From Miltoncostaea sp050250915 (lineage in GTDB: Bacteria; Actinomycetota; Thermoleophilia; Miltoncostaeales; Miltoncostaeaceae), in NCBI GenBank assembly GCA_050250915.1, contig JBFWNT010000004.1, positions 62,001 through 126,000 of the forward strand: 64,000 bases of DNA, given 5' to 3'. The number at the start of each line of letters is the position of its first letter. Within the stretch, counting starts at the first letter, position 1. The position numbers and the translations under genes are program-made. The notes below the pieces were generated by a model. The model saw only the letters and a list, made by a program, of their open reading frames with translations. It was not told the DNA's origin and made no database searches. This document shows positions 12,340 through 20,021 of the stretch, piece after piece.

Positions 12340-12567
12340 ATGGGACGTACTCGATCCGGGAGTTCAGCTGATCCCGCAGATGCGCTTGCCGCGGTAGCTG
12401 CGCTGCGGCGTCTGGCAGACCGAGTGGAGGATGCGGCAGTGGAGGAGGCGGTGCGCGCCGGATGGTCGTGGTCTGACGTCGCTGAAGCGCTCGGCGTAAC
12501 GCGTCAGGCCGTCCATAAGAAGCACGCCCGCCGGCTCGATGCTGGTACGGGACGAAGGAGGAAGTGA
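12340..12567 (+). CDS. Small HTH DNA-binding protein
   Basis: 75 residues from ATG 12340. The first ~45 residues are helical and Ala-rich (DALAAVAALRRLADRVEDAA). A helix-turn-helix follows: WSWSDVAEALGVTRQAVHKKHARRL, with the recognition helix around RQAVHKKH and a basic tail. Proteins of this type commonly pair with a Clp-N domain partner in actinobacteria. The start overlaps a leaderless promoter and the stop overlaps the next gene by four bases (GTGA), so the two are translationally coupled. Autoregulation through the upstream palindrome is inferred. Codon use is less GC-biased than in neighbouring genes. Confidence 0.85.
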   Translation: MGRTRSGSSADPADALAAVAALRRLADRVEDAAVEEAVRAGWSWSDVAEALGVTRQAVHKKHARRLDAGTGRRRK

Positions 12568-13061
12568 TCATCGCGAGGCTCGACGTCGATGCACGAAGTG
12601 CGGTGCTGCGAGCTGCTACCGAGGAGGCTCGCTCCTGCGGTTCCCGGACGCTGGAGGCCGAGCATCTGCTGCTGGCTCTTGCGTGCGAGCCCGGCGATGC
12701 CGCGCAGCTGCTGGACGCGCACGATCTGGGAGTCGATGCGTTGCGCACCGCTCTGGATCGCGAACAGGCGTCCAGCTTGGCATCGGTCGGTATCGAGATC
12801 GGCGACTATGAACCGTCCACGGCTCCGTCGCCGCATCGGGACACGCCGCGCCTTGCGACCTCGACGAAGCGCGCGCTCCAGCGGGCTGCTGTCGAAGCAC
12901 GCAATCGCAGGGATCGAAGGATCACGTCGCTCCACCTGCTCATCGGGGTGCTCGACACGGACATTGGGACGGTACCCCGAATGTTCGAGATCGCCGACGT
13001 GCGACATTCGGTGCTGATCGCCGAGGCTCGGTCGTTGCTCGACGACGGACGTCCTCGATGA
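12564..13061 (+). CDS. Clp N-terminal (Clp-R) domain protein without ATPase
   Basis: 165 residues from GTG 12564, overlapping the HTH gene by four bases. It holds two Clp-N repeat halves: ARSAVLRAATEEARSCG / TLEAEHLLLALAC (first ~50 residues) and TKRALQRAAVEARNRR / ITSLHLLIGVLD (~100-135). This is the substrate/adaptor-binding fold of ClpA/ClpC, but no AAA+ module follows. In known pairs such stand-alone Clp-N proteins sit beside a small HTH protein; a role in sensing or in delivering the partner for proteolysis is inferred. Base composition is lower in GC than around it, compatible with transfer. Confidence 0.85.
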   Translation: MIIARLDVDARSAVLRAATEEARSCGSRTLEAEHLLLALACEPGDAAQLLDAHDLGVDALRTALDREQASSLASVGIEIGDYEPSTAPSPHRDTPRLATSTKRALQRAAVEARNRRDRRITSLHLLIGVLDTDIGTVPRMFEIADVRHSVLIAEARSLLDDGRPR

Positions 13062-13253
13062 GCGATGGCCCCGAGAGACTCCTCGTACCTCGGCTCGCCA
13101 GCCACACCGCGCGGATGTCCTGCGAGGCGGGTCATCCCGGGCGTGCGGGCGCCACCTCGCGGCAGAGCCGACTGACGACGACGACGCGGTTCCTGCTCCG
13201 GACGCAGTTCTGCTCGCGCGGTCCCGATCCGCCGTCGTCGAACAGGACGGGCG

Positions 13254-13481
13254 TCAGCGGCCGAAGGTGGCGGTGCCGGGGGTGCGGTCGACCGAGGTGA
13301 GCCGGGTGGTCTCGACCGCCCGGGCCCAGCCCTCGGGGATGATCGGCCAGCGGTCGAGGATCTCGGCGTGGCGGATGTGCCGCATGTTCGCGCCGGTCGC
13401 GAGGATGGTGCGCCGACCGGCCATCACTTCGCTCGTGGGGCCGTTCCCGGGGTTCGGGATCCCGTTCGAAGCGGTGCTCAT
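13254..13481 (-). CDS. Small hypothetical protein
   Basis: 75 residues from ATG 13481. Codon third positions are almost all G or C on this strand, unlike the overlapping forward frame, so the gene looks real. A TAGAAT hexamer at 13490-13495 lies eight bases upstream of the ATG with no Shine-Dalgarno, the leaderless pattern seen elsewhere here. The protein has a disordered Asn/Pro/Gly start, then MRHIRHAEILDRWPIIPEGW and a basic tail. No family is recognised. Confidence 0.65.
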   Translation of the reverse strand: MSTASNGIPNPGNGPTSEVMAGRRTILATGANMRHIRHAEILDRWPIIPEGWARAVETTRLTSVDRTPGTATFGR

Positions 13482-13524
13482 CGACGGGGATTCTACGGAT
13501 ACTTCGTGACGTTCGGAACCAGCC

Positions 13525-14448
13525 TCACGGATGGGGGACGTGGGCCATCGCCACCCCGTCGAGGAGGTCCCGCTCGCTCACGCGCATCTCGTCCAGGCCG
13601 GACCGGTCCAGCACGGCCTGCACGATCAGGCACGCGCCGTGGATGATCGGCGCCCGCAGCGCCTCCAATCCCGGGATCTCCGCCCGCTCCGCGACGGTCA
13701 TCGCGCACAGCCGCTCCGCCATTGCCGTGACCGCCGTCAGGGTGAGCACGTGGCCGTGCACGACCTCCGGCTCGTAGGCGCCCAGCTCGATCGCCGCGAG
13801 GGACGTCACCGTGCCCGCGACCCCCACCGCCGGCGCGGGGCCGCCGATCTCGGCGAGGCCGCCGTCCACCAGTCCGCCCGCATCGGCCAGCAGGGCCTCG
13901 ACCTCCTCCGGGAGCGGCGGGTCGTGGTGGAGGTGGCGCTCGGTCTGGCGGGTGCCGCCCAGCTGGAGGCTCACCGCGCCCTCCGGCCCTCCCGGGCCGC
14001 CGCGCACCAGCTCCGTGCTGGCCCCGCCGACGTCCACCACCATCACCACGCCGTCGTCGTCCGGCACCCCCAGGCGCGCGCCGGCGAACGACGCCCGCGC
14101 CTCCTCGTCGCCCGTCAGCACCCGCGGCTCCACGCCCAGGCGGGCGCGGACGACCGCGGCCACCTCACCCCGGTTGGGCGCGTCCCGCGCGGCGCTCGTC
14201 GCCACCGGCACGACCGCCGCCGGCGCGAAGGCGGCGATCCGCGCGGCGTAGTCCTCCAGGCACGCGTCCAGCCGGGCGAGCGCGTCCGGCGCGATCGACC
14301 CGTCGGCGGCCGCCCCGCGGCGCAGCGCCGTGATCGTGGTGCGCCGCTCCCCCGCGGGCCCGCCCGGGCCCCAGCCGGTGCACAGGAACAGGCGCGTGGA
14401 GTTGGAGCCGATGTCGACCACCGCGACGCGGTGACCGGGGGAGGTCAC
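13525..14448 (-). CDS. ppx: Ppx/GppA-type phosphatase (exopolyphosphatase family)
   Basis: 307 residues from GTG 14448, overlapping the upstream gene by GTGA. The sugar-kinase/actin-like fold is marked by VAVVDIGSNSTRLFL (phosphate loop 1), VPVATSAARDAPN, GDEEARASF and VMVVDVGGASTEL (loop 2), then GVAGTVTSLAAIELG. The length matches the short actinobacterial Ppx1 class, which hydrolyses polyphosphate or pppGpp and lacks the C-terminal HD extension of E. coli Ppx. A larger frame reaching upstream to 15774 is a shadow of the divergent gene. Polyphosphate and pppGpp substrates cannot be told apart from sequence. Confidence 0.92.
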   Translation of the reverse strand: MTSPGHRVAVVDIGSNSTRLFLCTGWGPGGPAGERRTTITALRRGAAADGSIAPDALARLDACLEDYAARIAAFAPAAVVPVATSAARDAPNRGEVAAVVRARLGVEPRVLTGDEEARASFAGARLGVPDDDGVVMVVDVGGASTELVRGGPGGPEGAVSLQLGGTRQTERHLHHDPPLPEEVEALLADAGGLVDGGLAEIGGPAPAVGVAGTVTSLAAIELGAYEPEVVHGHVLTLTAVTAMAERLCAMTVAERAEIPGLEALRAPIIHGACLIVQAVLDRSGLDEMRVSERDLLDGVAMAHVPHP

Positions 14449-14777
14449 CGCCCGACGTAGCGCAACGGCGTGCGGAGCACCTCCGCGGCGTCGGAGGCGG
14501 CCGACGCGAGCAGGCCCAGCACGCGCACGCGCATCCCGAGCGAGGCGATGGCGTCCTGCACCTCCGCCTGCCGGTCGGGGAGCGCCGCCATCGCCGCCGA
14601 GAGCCGGTCGGCCTCGGCGCTGAGCGACGCGGCGGCCGCGCCGATCCGCTTCTGGGTGCCCTTCAGCACCCGGAACAGGCGCCAGCCGCTGACCACCGCC
14701 ACCGCCAGACTCACCAGCACCAGGGCCAGGAGCGCGAGCGCCGACAGCCACACGGCATTGTCCACGATGAAATCCAC
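14445..14777 (-). CDS. Single-pass membrane protein with cytoplasmic coiled coil
   Basis: 110 residues from ATG 14777. A hydrophobic helix at ~9-32 (WLSALALLALVLVSLAVAVV) is followed by a basic stretch and a long Ala/Arg/Glu helix (SLSAEADRLSAAMAALPDRQ), with a second weakly hydrophobic helix near ~85-95. It overlaps the ppx gene by four bases, so the two are probably translated together. It diverges from the gene at 14815, with 37 bases between starts. The function is unknown; membrane tethering of a partner is a guess. Confidence 0.8.
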   Translation of the reverse strand: MDFIVDNAVWLSALALLALVLVSLAVAVVSGWRLFRVLKGTQKRIGAAAASLSAEADRLSAAMAALPDRQAEVQDAIASLGMRVRVLGLLASAASDAAEVLRTPLRYVGR

Positions 14778-14814
14778 GCGGGGAGTATCGCAGCCGGGCT
14801 ATCGTCCGCCGCGG

Positions 14815-15813
14815 ATGGCGGCCCCCCACGACGCGGCGCGCGGCCTGCCCCGCGTGGCCGAGGGCGCCGTCCTCGTGCCGCAGGAGGAGCTCGCCGGGGC
14901 CCCGAACGTGGTGGTCGACGGCCCGCTCATGCCCGGGACGGTCCTGTCGCTGTCCCACTGGCGGCGCAGCGGCACCCCCGACGCGCTGCGCGACGACACC
15001 AGCGCCCTCATCGTGCTGCGCTACCTCGCGGCGGACGCCGACGGCCCGGAGGTCCACGCCGTCACCAACAACCACTACGACGAGGACGGCCTCTTCGCCA
15101 TCTGGCTGCTGCTGGAGCGCCCGCCGGAGGGGTCGCCCGCGCGCGGCCTGGCGGTCGCGGCGGCAGAGGCCGGCGACTTCGGGACGTGGACCGACCCGTG
15201 GGCCCCGCGCGTCGCGATCGCGTCGATGGCGATGGCCGAGCGCCACCTCACGCCCTTCCCCGAGGTCGGCCGCATCCTGGCCACCGCGGGCGCCGTCGAC
15301 CCCGCGGGCCGCCTGTACCGCGCGATCCTGCCGCGCGTCGCCGGGCTCCTGGCCGACCCGGAGCGGTACCGGATGCTGTGGCGCCCGCGGTGGGCCCGCA
15401 TCCAGGCCGACATCGCGCTGATCGACGCCGGCGACGCGACCGTGGAGGACGTCCCGGCCGCCGACCTCGCGGTGGTCCGCACCCCGCGCCCGCTGGATCC
15501 CATGGCGGTCCATCCGCGCACCCCGCGCATGCGTATCCTCACGGCGCTCCCCGACGGGACCGTGACCGTGACCTACCGCTACGAGACCTGGGTCGATTAC
15601 GCCTCGCGGCCGCTGCCGCCGCGCGTGGACCTGGGGCCGGTGGCGGTCCGCCTGCAGGCGGAGGAGGCCAACGCGGTCCGCTGGCTGTTCGAGGGCGTCG
15701 AGGTCATCACGCCGCGCCTCATGGCCACCGGCCCCGGCGGACGGCCTGCGCCCACGTCGCACCCGCCGGAGCACATCGTGGAGGAGCTGGTGGCCGCGAC
15801 GGCGGCGGGATGA
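14815..15813 (+). CDS. Conserved hypothetical protein, 332 residues
   Basis: The start ATG 14815 has no Shine-Dalgarno but has TATCGT at 14800-14805, nine bases upstream, suggesting a leaderless mRNA. The N-terminal half contains VVVDGPLMPGTVLSLSHW, ALIVLRYLA and VTNNHYDEDGLFAIW. The Asp/His-rich blocks are faintly reminiscent of DHH-type phosphoesterases but lack their full motif set. The C-terminal half is mostly beta (VTVTYRYETWVDYAS). The stop overlaps the next gene by ATGA. It is a cytosolic protein of unknown function; I cannot assign an enzyme class. Confidence 0.8.
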   Translation: MAAPHDAARGLPRVAEGAVLVPQEELAGAPNVVVDGPLMPGTVLSLSHWRRSGTPDALRDDTSALIVLRYLAADADGPEVHAVTNNHYDEDGLFAIWLLLERPPEGSPARGLAVAAAEAGDFGTWTDPWAPRVAIASMAMAERHLTPFPEVGRILATAGAVDPAGRLYRAILPRVAGLLADPERYRMLWRPRWARIQADIALIDAGDATVEDVPAADLAVVRTPRPLDPMAVHPRTPRMRILTALPDGTVTVTYRYETWVDYASRPLPPRVDLGPVAVRLQAEEANAVRWLFEGVEVITPRLMATGPGGRPAPTSHPPEHIVEELVAATAAG

Positions 15814-16715
15814 GCCGGCTCGCCTGGGTCGACGTCTTCGCCGCGGCCGGGGCGATGAGCGGCAACCCGCTCGCCGTGGTGCTCGACGCCGGGGGCTGGA
15901 GCGACGCCCGGATGCAGGCGTTCGCCGCCGAGCTGGGCCTGTCCGAGACCACGTTCGTGATGCCGTCGCGCTCCGGCGCCGACCATCGGGTGCGGATCTT
16001 CACCCCCGTCCGCGAGTTGCCGATGGCCGGCCACCCGATCGTGGGCACCGCGTGGGTGCTGCACGCGGCGCGCCGGATCGGCGACCGGGCCGTGCTGGAG
16101 ACCGGCGCCGGCGACCTGCCGGTGCGGGTGCAGGGGCAGGTGGCCACGATGGACCAGGCGACCCCCGAGGCGGGGCCGGTCGTGGACGCCGCCGAGGTGG
16201 GCGCCGCCCTCGGCGGCGAGGTCCTCCCCGGCCCGCCCGCGCAGGTGTGGAGCACCGGGGTGCGCCAGCTGATGGTGCGCGTCGGCTCCCCCGAGGCGCT
16301 CGCGGCGCTGCGCCCCGACCACGACGGGCTGGCCCGCCTGGGGGAGCGCGACGGGTGGATCGGGGTGAGCGCCTACGTCCTGCCCGAGGCCGGCGACGGG
16401 GCCGCCGGGGCGCGGCTCCGCGTCGAGGTGCGCCACTTCGCCCCGCTCGTCGGCGTCCCCGAGGACCCCGTCACCGGCTCCGCGGCCGGCGCCCTGGGCG
16501 CGTGCCTGGCCGCGGCGGGCGTCGGCGCCGACGGCGACCTGGAGATGGTGGTGTGCCAGGGGGCGTCCCTCGGCCGCGCCGGCGAGGTGGCGGTGCGGGT
16601 GGCGTCGGAGGGCGGGACCCCGACGCGGGTCCGCGTGGGCGGGCGGGTGGTGCCGCTCTTCGAGGGACGGGTACTCGAGGAGGGTCCCCCCGCCGGACCC
16701 GGCGGCGGGCGCTAG
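15810..16715 (+). CDS. PhzF-family isomerase/epimerase
   Basis: 301 residues from ATG 15810, overlapping the previous stop by ATGA. Family marks: VDVFAAAGAMSGNPLAVVLDA near the start with the GNP motif, LGLSETTFVMP with the catalytic Glu, RELPMAGHPIVGTAWVL, and EDPVTGSAAGALGACLA. These are the paired diaminopimelate-epimerase-like halves of PhzF/YddE proteins. Members act as isomerases on small unsaturated acids, and the true substrate is rarely predictable. There is no phenazine cluster nearby, so phenazine synthesis is not supported. Confidence 0.92.
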   Translation: MSRLAWVDVFAAAGAMSGNPLAVVLDAGGWSDARMQAFAAELGLSETTFVMPSRSGADHRVRIFTPVRELPMAGHPIVGTAWVLHAARRIGDRAVLETGAGDLPVRVQGQVATMDQATPEAGPVVDAAEVGAALGGEVLPGPPAQVWSTGVRQLMVRVGSPEALAALRPDHDGLARLGERDGWIGVSAYVLPEAGDGAAGARLRVEVRHFAPLVGVPEDPVTGSAAGALGACLAAAGVGADGDLEMVVCQGASLGRAGEVAVRVASEGGTPTRVRVGGRVVPLFEGRVLEEGPPAGPGGGR

Positions 16716-16746
16716 GCTGGGGAGAGGTGAACGCGGAGGGTCCCGG

Positions 16747-16962
16747 ATGAGCGAAGACGATGACGCCCGGGCGCGCGTGAGGCGCCTGCTGCTCTCGGGC
16801 GACAACACGCTCAAGAACCGCGACGACCCCAAGAGCCGCGAGCGGGCCCGGGCGCGGTTCGAGGAGGCGCTCGCGCTGGCGCGCGAGTCGGGCCTGGACG
16901 ACGCCGTGACCATCATCGAACGCCGGCTCTCCCTCATGGAGCCTCCCTCGACTGCCTCCTGA
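16747..16962 (+). CDS. Small hypothetical helical protein
   Basis: 71 residues from ATG 16747, with a GGAGGG eight bases upstream. It is charged and helical (RVRRLLLSGDNTLKNRDDP, ERARARFEEALALARESGLD), with a TPR-like single hairpin ending in RRLSLMEPP. It lies 31 bases after the PhzF gene and 16 before the first ArsA-like gene, so it is probably in one transcript. The motif GDNxLKNRDDPKSRERA is distinctive, but I recognise no named family. Confidence 0.75.
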   Translation: MSEDDDARARVRRLLLSGDNTLKNRDDPKSRERARARFEEALALARESGLDDAVTIIERRLSLMEPPSTAS

Positions 16963-16978
16963 CGGGGTCAACGGGGCC

Positions 16979-17929
16979 GTGACCGGCCCGCCGCTCTGGG
17001 AGCGGCGGCTGCGCTTCGTGCTGGGCAAGGGCGGCGCCGGCAAGAGCACCGTGTCCGCGGCGTTGGGCCTGGCCGAGGCCCGCGCGGGCAGGCGCGTGCT
17101 TGTGTGCGAGGTGGCGGGGCAGCACCGCATCGCGCGGCTGTTCCGGGTGCCGGAGGTCGTGGAGGAGCAGGCCGTCGAGCTGGCGCCCGGCCTCTCGGTG
17201 ATCTCGATCGACCCGGAGCGGGCCACCGAGGAGTACCTGGCCGGCCAGCTGAAGGTGCGCCCCGTGGTGGAGATGCTGACGCGCAGCAAGGCGTTCCACA
17301 CGTTCGCGGCCGCGGCGCCCGGCCTGCCCGAGCTGGTGACCGTCGGGAAGGTGTGGAGCCTCGCGATCGCGCTCGACGACGACGGCGCCCCCGTCTGGGA
17401 CGTGATCATCGTCGACTGCCCCGCCACCGGGCACGGCGTGGCGATGCTCGAGACGGCCGCCAACGTCGAGGAGATGGTGGGGCCGGGGCCGATCAGCGAC
17501 CAGGCGGCCCGCATCAACGAGGTGGTCTCGCACCCGGCGGCCACCGGCATCGTGGTGGTGGCGCGGCCCGAGGAGCTGGCGGTGAGCGAGGCGGTCGAGG
17601 CGGTCGGCATCCTCCGGGCCGACGGCCTCCCCGTGGCGGCGACGGTGCTCAACGGGGTGCGCGATCCCCGCTTCGCACCGGAGGAGCGCGACGCCCTGAC
17701 CGCGGCGACCGCCGCCGGCCCCACCGCGGTGCGCGCCGCCGCCGAGGCCGCCCTGCGCCACCTCGGGCACGAGGAGGACGACGCCGCCTACCGGGAGCGG
17801 CTGGCCGAGGCGGGCGTCCCCGTGCTGACGCTGCCGGAGGTGGTGCTCCGGCGGTTCGACATCGAGGCCCTCGAGATCCTCTCCGCACACCTCGCCGCCG
17901 GCGCCGGCGCGCCCGCGCCCACCACGTGA
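16979..17929 (+). CDS. ArsA/GET3-like ATPase, first of a pair
   Basis: 316 residues from GTG 16979. The deviant Walker A is GKGGAGKSTVSAAL; CEVAGQHRIARLF replaces the usual switch I; VWDVIIVDCPATGHG gives the phosphate-sensing Asp region (DCPATGH for DTAPTGH). The C-terminal half has VVVARPEELAVSEAVEAVGI and TVLNGVRD, typical of the ArsA adenine-binding part. No arsenite-binding cysteine trio is visible. It overlaps a second paralogue by four bases. Such pairs are conserved in actinobacteria, where the two half-ATPases likely form a heterodimer; the cargo is unknown. Confidence 0.9.
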   Translation: MTGPPLWERRLRFVLGKGGAGKSTVSAALGLAEARAGRRVLVCEVAGQHRIARLFRVPEVVEEQAVELAPGLSVISIDPERATEEYLAGQLKVRPVVEMLTRSKAFHTFAAAAPGLPELVTVGKVWSLAIALDDDGAPVWDVIIVDCPATGHGVAMLETAANVEEMVGPGPISDQAARINEVVSHPAATGIVVVARPEELAVSEAVEAVGILRADGLPVAATVLNGVRDPRFAPEERDALTAATAAGPTAVRAAAEAALRHLGHEEDDAAYRERLAEAGVPVLTLPEVVLRRFDIEALEILSAHLAAGAGAPAPTT

Positions 17930-19038
17930 TCGCCGACCTCGCCGACCGCCGCCTCGTCGTCTGCGCCGGTGCCGGCGGCGTCGGCAAGACGACGGTCTCG
18001 GCCGCCGTCGCGCTGCGGCTCGCGCGCGCCGGGGCGAGAACGGTGGTGGTCACCATCGACCCGGCGCGCCGCCTCGCGACGGCCCTGGGCATGACGGGGC
18101 TGGCCGACACGCCCCAGCGCGTCCCGCCCGGCCCGGCGCTGGGCTCCGGCTCCGGCGAGATGTGGGCGCTCCAACTCGACGCCCGCGCCACCTTCGACCG
18201 CCTGGTGAGCCGCTACGCGCCCGACGAGGAGGCCCGCGAGCGCATCCTGCAGAACCGGATCTACCGCCACCTCTCGGGCACCGTCGCCGGGGCCCAGGAG
18301 TACATGGCGGTGGAGCGGCTGCACGAGCTGATCGACGAGGGCCGCTTCGACCGGATCGTGCTCGACACCCCGCCCGCCGCGAACGCGCTCGACTTCCTCG
18401 ACGCCCCGGCCCGCATCACCCGGTTCATCGAGGGGCGGGCGCTGCGGCTGCTGCTGCGGCCCGCGAACGCGGCCGGCGGCTTCGGCTGGAAGCTGCTGCA
18501 CGCCGGCAGCAGCACCGTCATCTCGGTGCTGGAGCGGCTCACCGGCGCGCAGCTGCTGCGCGACGTCGCCGACTTCCTCGCCGGCTTCGAGGGGATGCAC
18601 CAGGGCTTCGCCGACCGGGCCAACGCGGTGCGCGCGCTGCTCATGTCCGACGACTCCGCGTTCCTGGTGGTCGCGGCGCCGGAGGCCGACCCGCTGGCCC
18701 AGGCGCTGTCGCTGGCGGGACGCCTGCGCGACGACGGCTTCCCGTTCCTCGGGGTGGTGCTGAACCGCGTCCACCCCCTCCCCCCCGGCGGCCTGCCGCG
18801 GCACGACGCGATGCGCGACGCCCTGGCCGGGGCGGGCGCGTCCGACCCCGACGACCTGGCGGCCCGCGCGATCGCGACCCTCGCCGAGGACCAGGTGCTG
18901 GGCCTCCGCGACCTGGACGCGCGCGAGTTCCTGCGCACCGCCCTGCACGGTGGGCAGGTGGTGGAGATCCCCGCGTTCACCCACGAGCCGGTCGAGCTCT
19001 CGGGCATCGCGGAGGTCGCCGCCGCGCTCGGCGCGTGA
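17926..19038 (+). CDS. ArsA/GET3-like ATPase, second of a pair
   Basis: 370 residues from GTG 17926 (GTGA overlap with the first ATPase). P-loop CAGAGGVGKTTVSAAVAL, switch I VVTIDPARRLATALGM, and switch II region FDRIVLDTPPAANALDFLDA. A helical insertion at ~135-240 (ILQNRIYRHLSGTVAGAQEY, FIEGRALRLLL, FLAGFEGMHQGF) matches the hydrophobic client-binding subdomain of GET3-like proteins better than arsenite pumps. No arsB or arsR gene is near. The gene overlaps the next one by GTGA, making a tight four-gene run. Confidence 0.92.
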   Translation: MIADLADRRLVVCAGAGGVGKTTVSAAVALRLARAGARTVVVTIDPARRLATALGMTGLADTPQRVPPGPALGSGSGEMWALQLDARATFDRLVSRYAPDEEARERILQNRIYRHLSGTVAGAQEYMAVERLHELIDEGRFDRIVLDTPPAANALDFLDAPARITRFIEGRALRLLLRPANAAGGFGWKLLHAGSSTVISVLERLTGAQLLRDVADFLAGFEGMHQGFADRANAVRALLMSDDSAFLVVAAPEADPLAQALSLAGRLRDDGFPFLGVVLNRVHPLPPGGLPRHDAMRDALAGAGASDPDDLAARAIATLAEDQVLGLRDLDAREFLRTALHGGQVVEIPAFTHEPVELSGIAEVAAALGA

Positions 19039-20021
19039 GCGCCCGCGCCGTCGTCCTGGGCGCCGGCGCGGTGGGGGCCTCGTGCGCCCGCGAGCTGGCG
19101 CGGGCGGGGTGCGACGTGCGGGTGGTCGATCCCGGGGCGGGGCGGGCCGCGGCGTCGTGGGCGGCGGCGGGGATCCTGTCCGCGTCGGTGCCGCAGGACC
19201 TGCCCGAGCCGGTCCACGCGCTCGCCGCGCGGTCGCTGGCGCTGTGGCACGACATCGCGCGGGAGCACCCGGAGGTGGAGCTGCGGCGCACCGGGGCGGT
19301 GCTGATCGGGGTCGACGAGGCGTGGTGGTCGTGGCGTGCGGCGCGGGGCCTGCTGACCGACCCGGCGACCGTCGTCGCGGCCGACGGGACCACGGCCGAG
19401 GGGCTGCGGCTGCCGGAGGTCGAGGTGGTGCGCACGCCGCGGGCCACGCGGGCGCTGCTGGCGGGGGTGACGGTGGAGGCGCGCGAGGCGCCGCCGCTCG
19501 CGGCGCTGCGCCGCGAGTGCGACCTGCTGGTCGTGGCGACGGGTGCGTGGGCGTCGCCGCACCTGGCGGAGCTGGGGATCGCCCTGCGGGTGGCGCCGCG
19601 CCGGGGGCAGATGATGGTGTTCGACCGCGGCGACCTGGACGTGGTGCTGATGGAGAAGGCCACCGAGGGCGTGGCGGTCCCCCGCGCCGACGGGCGCGTG
19701 GTGGCGGGCACCACGCTGGAGGACGTGGGCTTCGACGCGCGGACCGTCCCGGAGGACCTCGACCGCCTGGAGGGGTGGGCGCGGCGCTGGATCCCCGGCC
19801 TGGGGCGGCGCGAGGACGCGTGGTCCGGGTTCCGCCCCTGGTCGCCCGACCCCGTCCCCACCATCGCGATGGCCGCACCGGGGGTGGCGGTGGCGGTGGG
19901 CCACCACCGCAACGGCATCCTGCTGGCGCCGGCGACCGGCGAGCTGGTGGCCGACCTGCTCCTCGGACGGCCCCCGCGGGTGCCCGCCGCGGACTACGCG
20001 GCCGTTACGATCGGTTCCTGA
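19035..20021 (+). CDS. FAD-dependent amine/glycine oxidase (ThiO-like)
   Basis: 328 residues from GTG 19035. The N-terminal Rossmann motif VVLGAGAVGASCARELARAG, a flavin contact AAASWAAAGILS, the central RGQMMVFDRGD, and the C-terminal GHHRNGILLAPATGELVADLL are hallmarks of the D-amino-acid oxidase/ThiO family. ThiO oxidises glycine to the iminoacetate used for the thiazole of thiamine. No other thi gene is adjacent, so the thiamine role is possible rather than shown. It is translationally coupled to the ATPase before it and the methyltransferase after it. Confidence 0.85.
   Translation: MSARAVVLGAGAVGASCARELARAGCDVRVVDPGAGRAAASWAAAGILSASVPQDLPEPVHALAARSLALWHDIAREHPEVELRRTGAVLIGVDEAWWSWRAARGLLTDPATVVAADGTTAEGLRLPEVEVVRTPRATRALLAGVTVEAREAPPLAALRRECDLLVVATGAWASPHLAELGIALRVAPRRGQMMVFDRGDLDVVLMEKATEGVAVPRADGRVVAGTTLEDVGFDARTVPEDLDRLEGWARRWIPGLGRREDAWSGFRPWSPDPVPTIAMAAPGVAVAVGHHRNGILLAPATGELVADLLLGRPPRVPAADYAAVTIGS
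20006..20011 (+). promoter_or_regulatory. Internal -10 element for the methyltransferase gene
   Basis: TACGAT inside the end of the oxidase gene lies nine bases before the ATG at 20021. It matches the TANNNT elements that precede many starts in this window and may give the methyltransferase its own leaderless transcript. Confidence 0.45.

Noticed and set aside
12086..13061. Genomic island integrated at tRNA-Leu
   Set aside because: The lower-GC HTH/Clp-N pair lies on the 5' side of the tRNA, there is no integrase, and I found no direct repeat of the tRNA 3' end.
13058..13300. Frame overlapping the Clp-N stop by ATGA, possible third gene
   Set aside because: Ser/Arg/Thr-rich sequence without consistent GC bias at third positions; it runs over the 3' end of the better-supported minus-strand gene. 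I see nothing else in 13062-13253.
13525..15774. 749-residue protein containing the Ppx domain
   Set aside because: The N-terminal part is an antisense shadow of the gene at 14815-15813; the GTGA overlap at 14448 marks the real start.
15810..16715. Phenazine biosynthesis
   Set aside because: PhzF-like proteins are widespread and no other phz gene is present.
16979..19038. Arsenic resistance operon
   Set aside because: ArsA-like folds are present but there is no arsB, arsC or arsR and no arsenite-binding cysteines.
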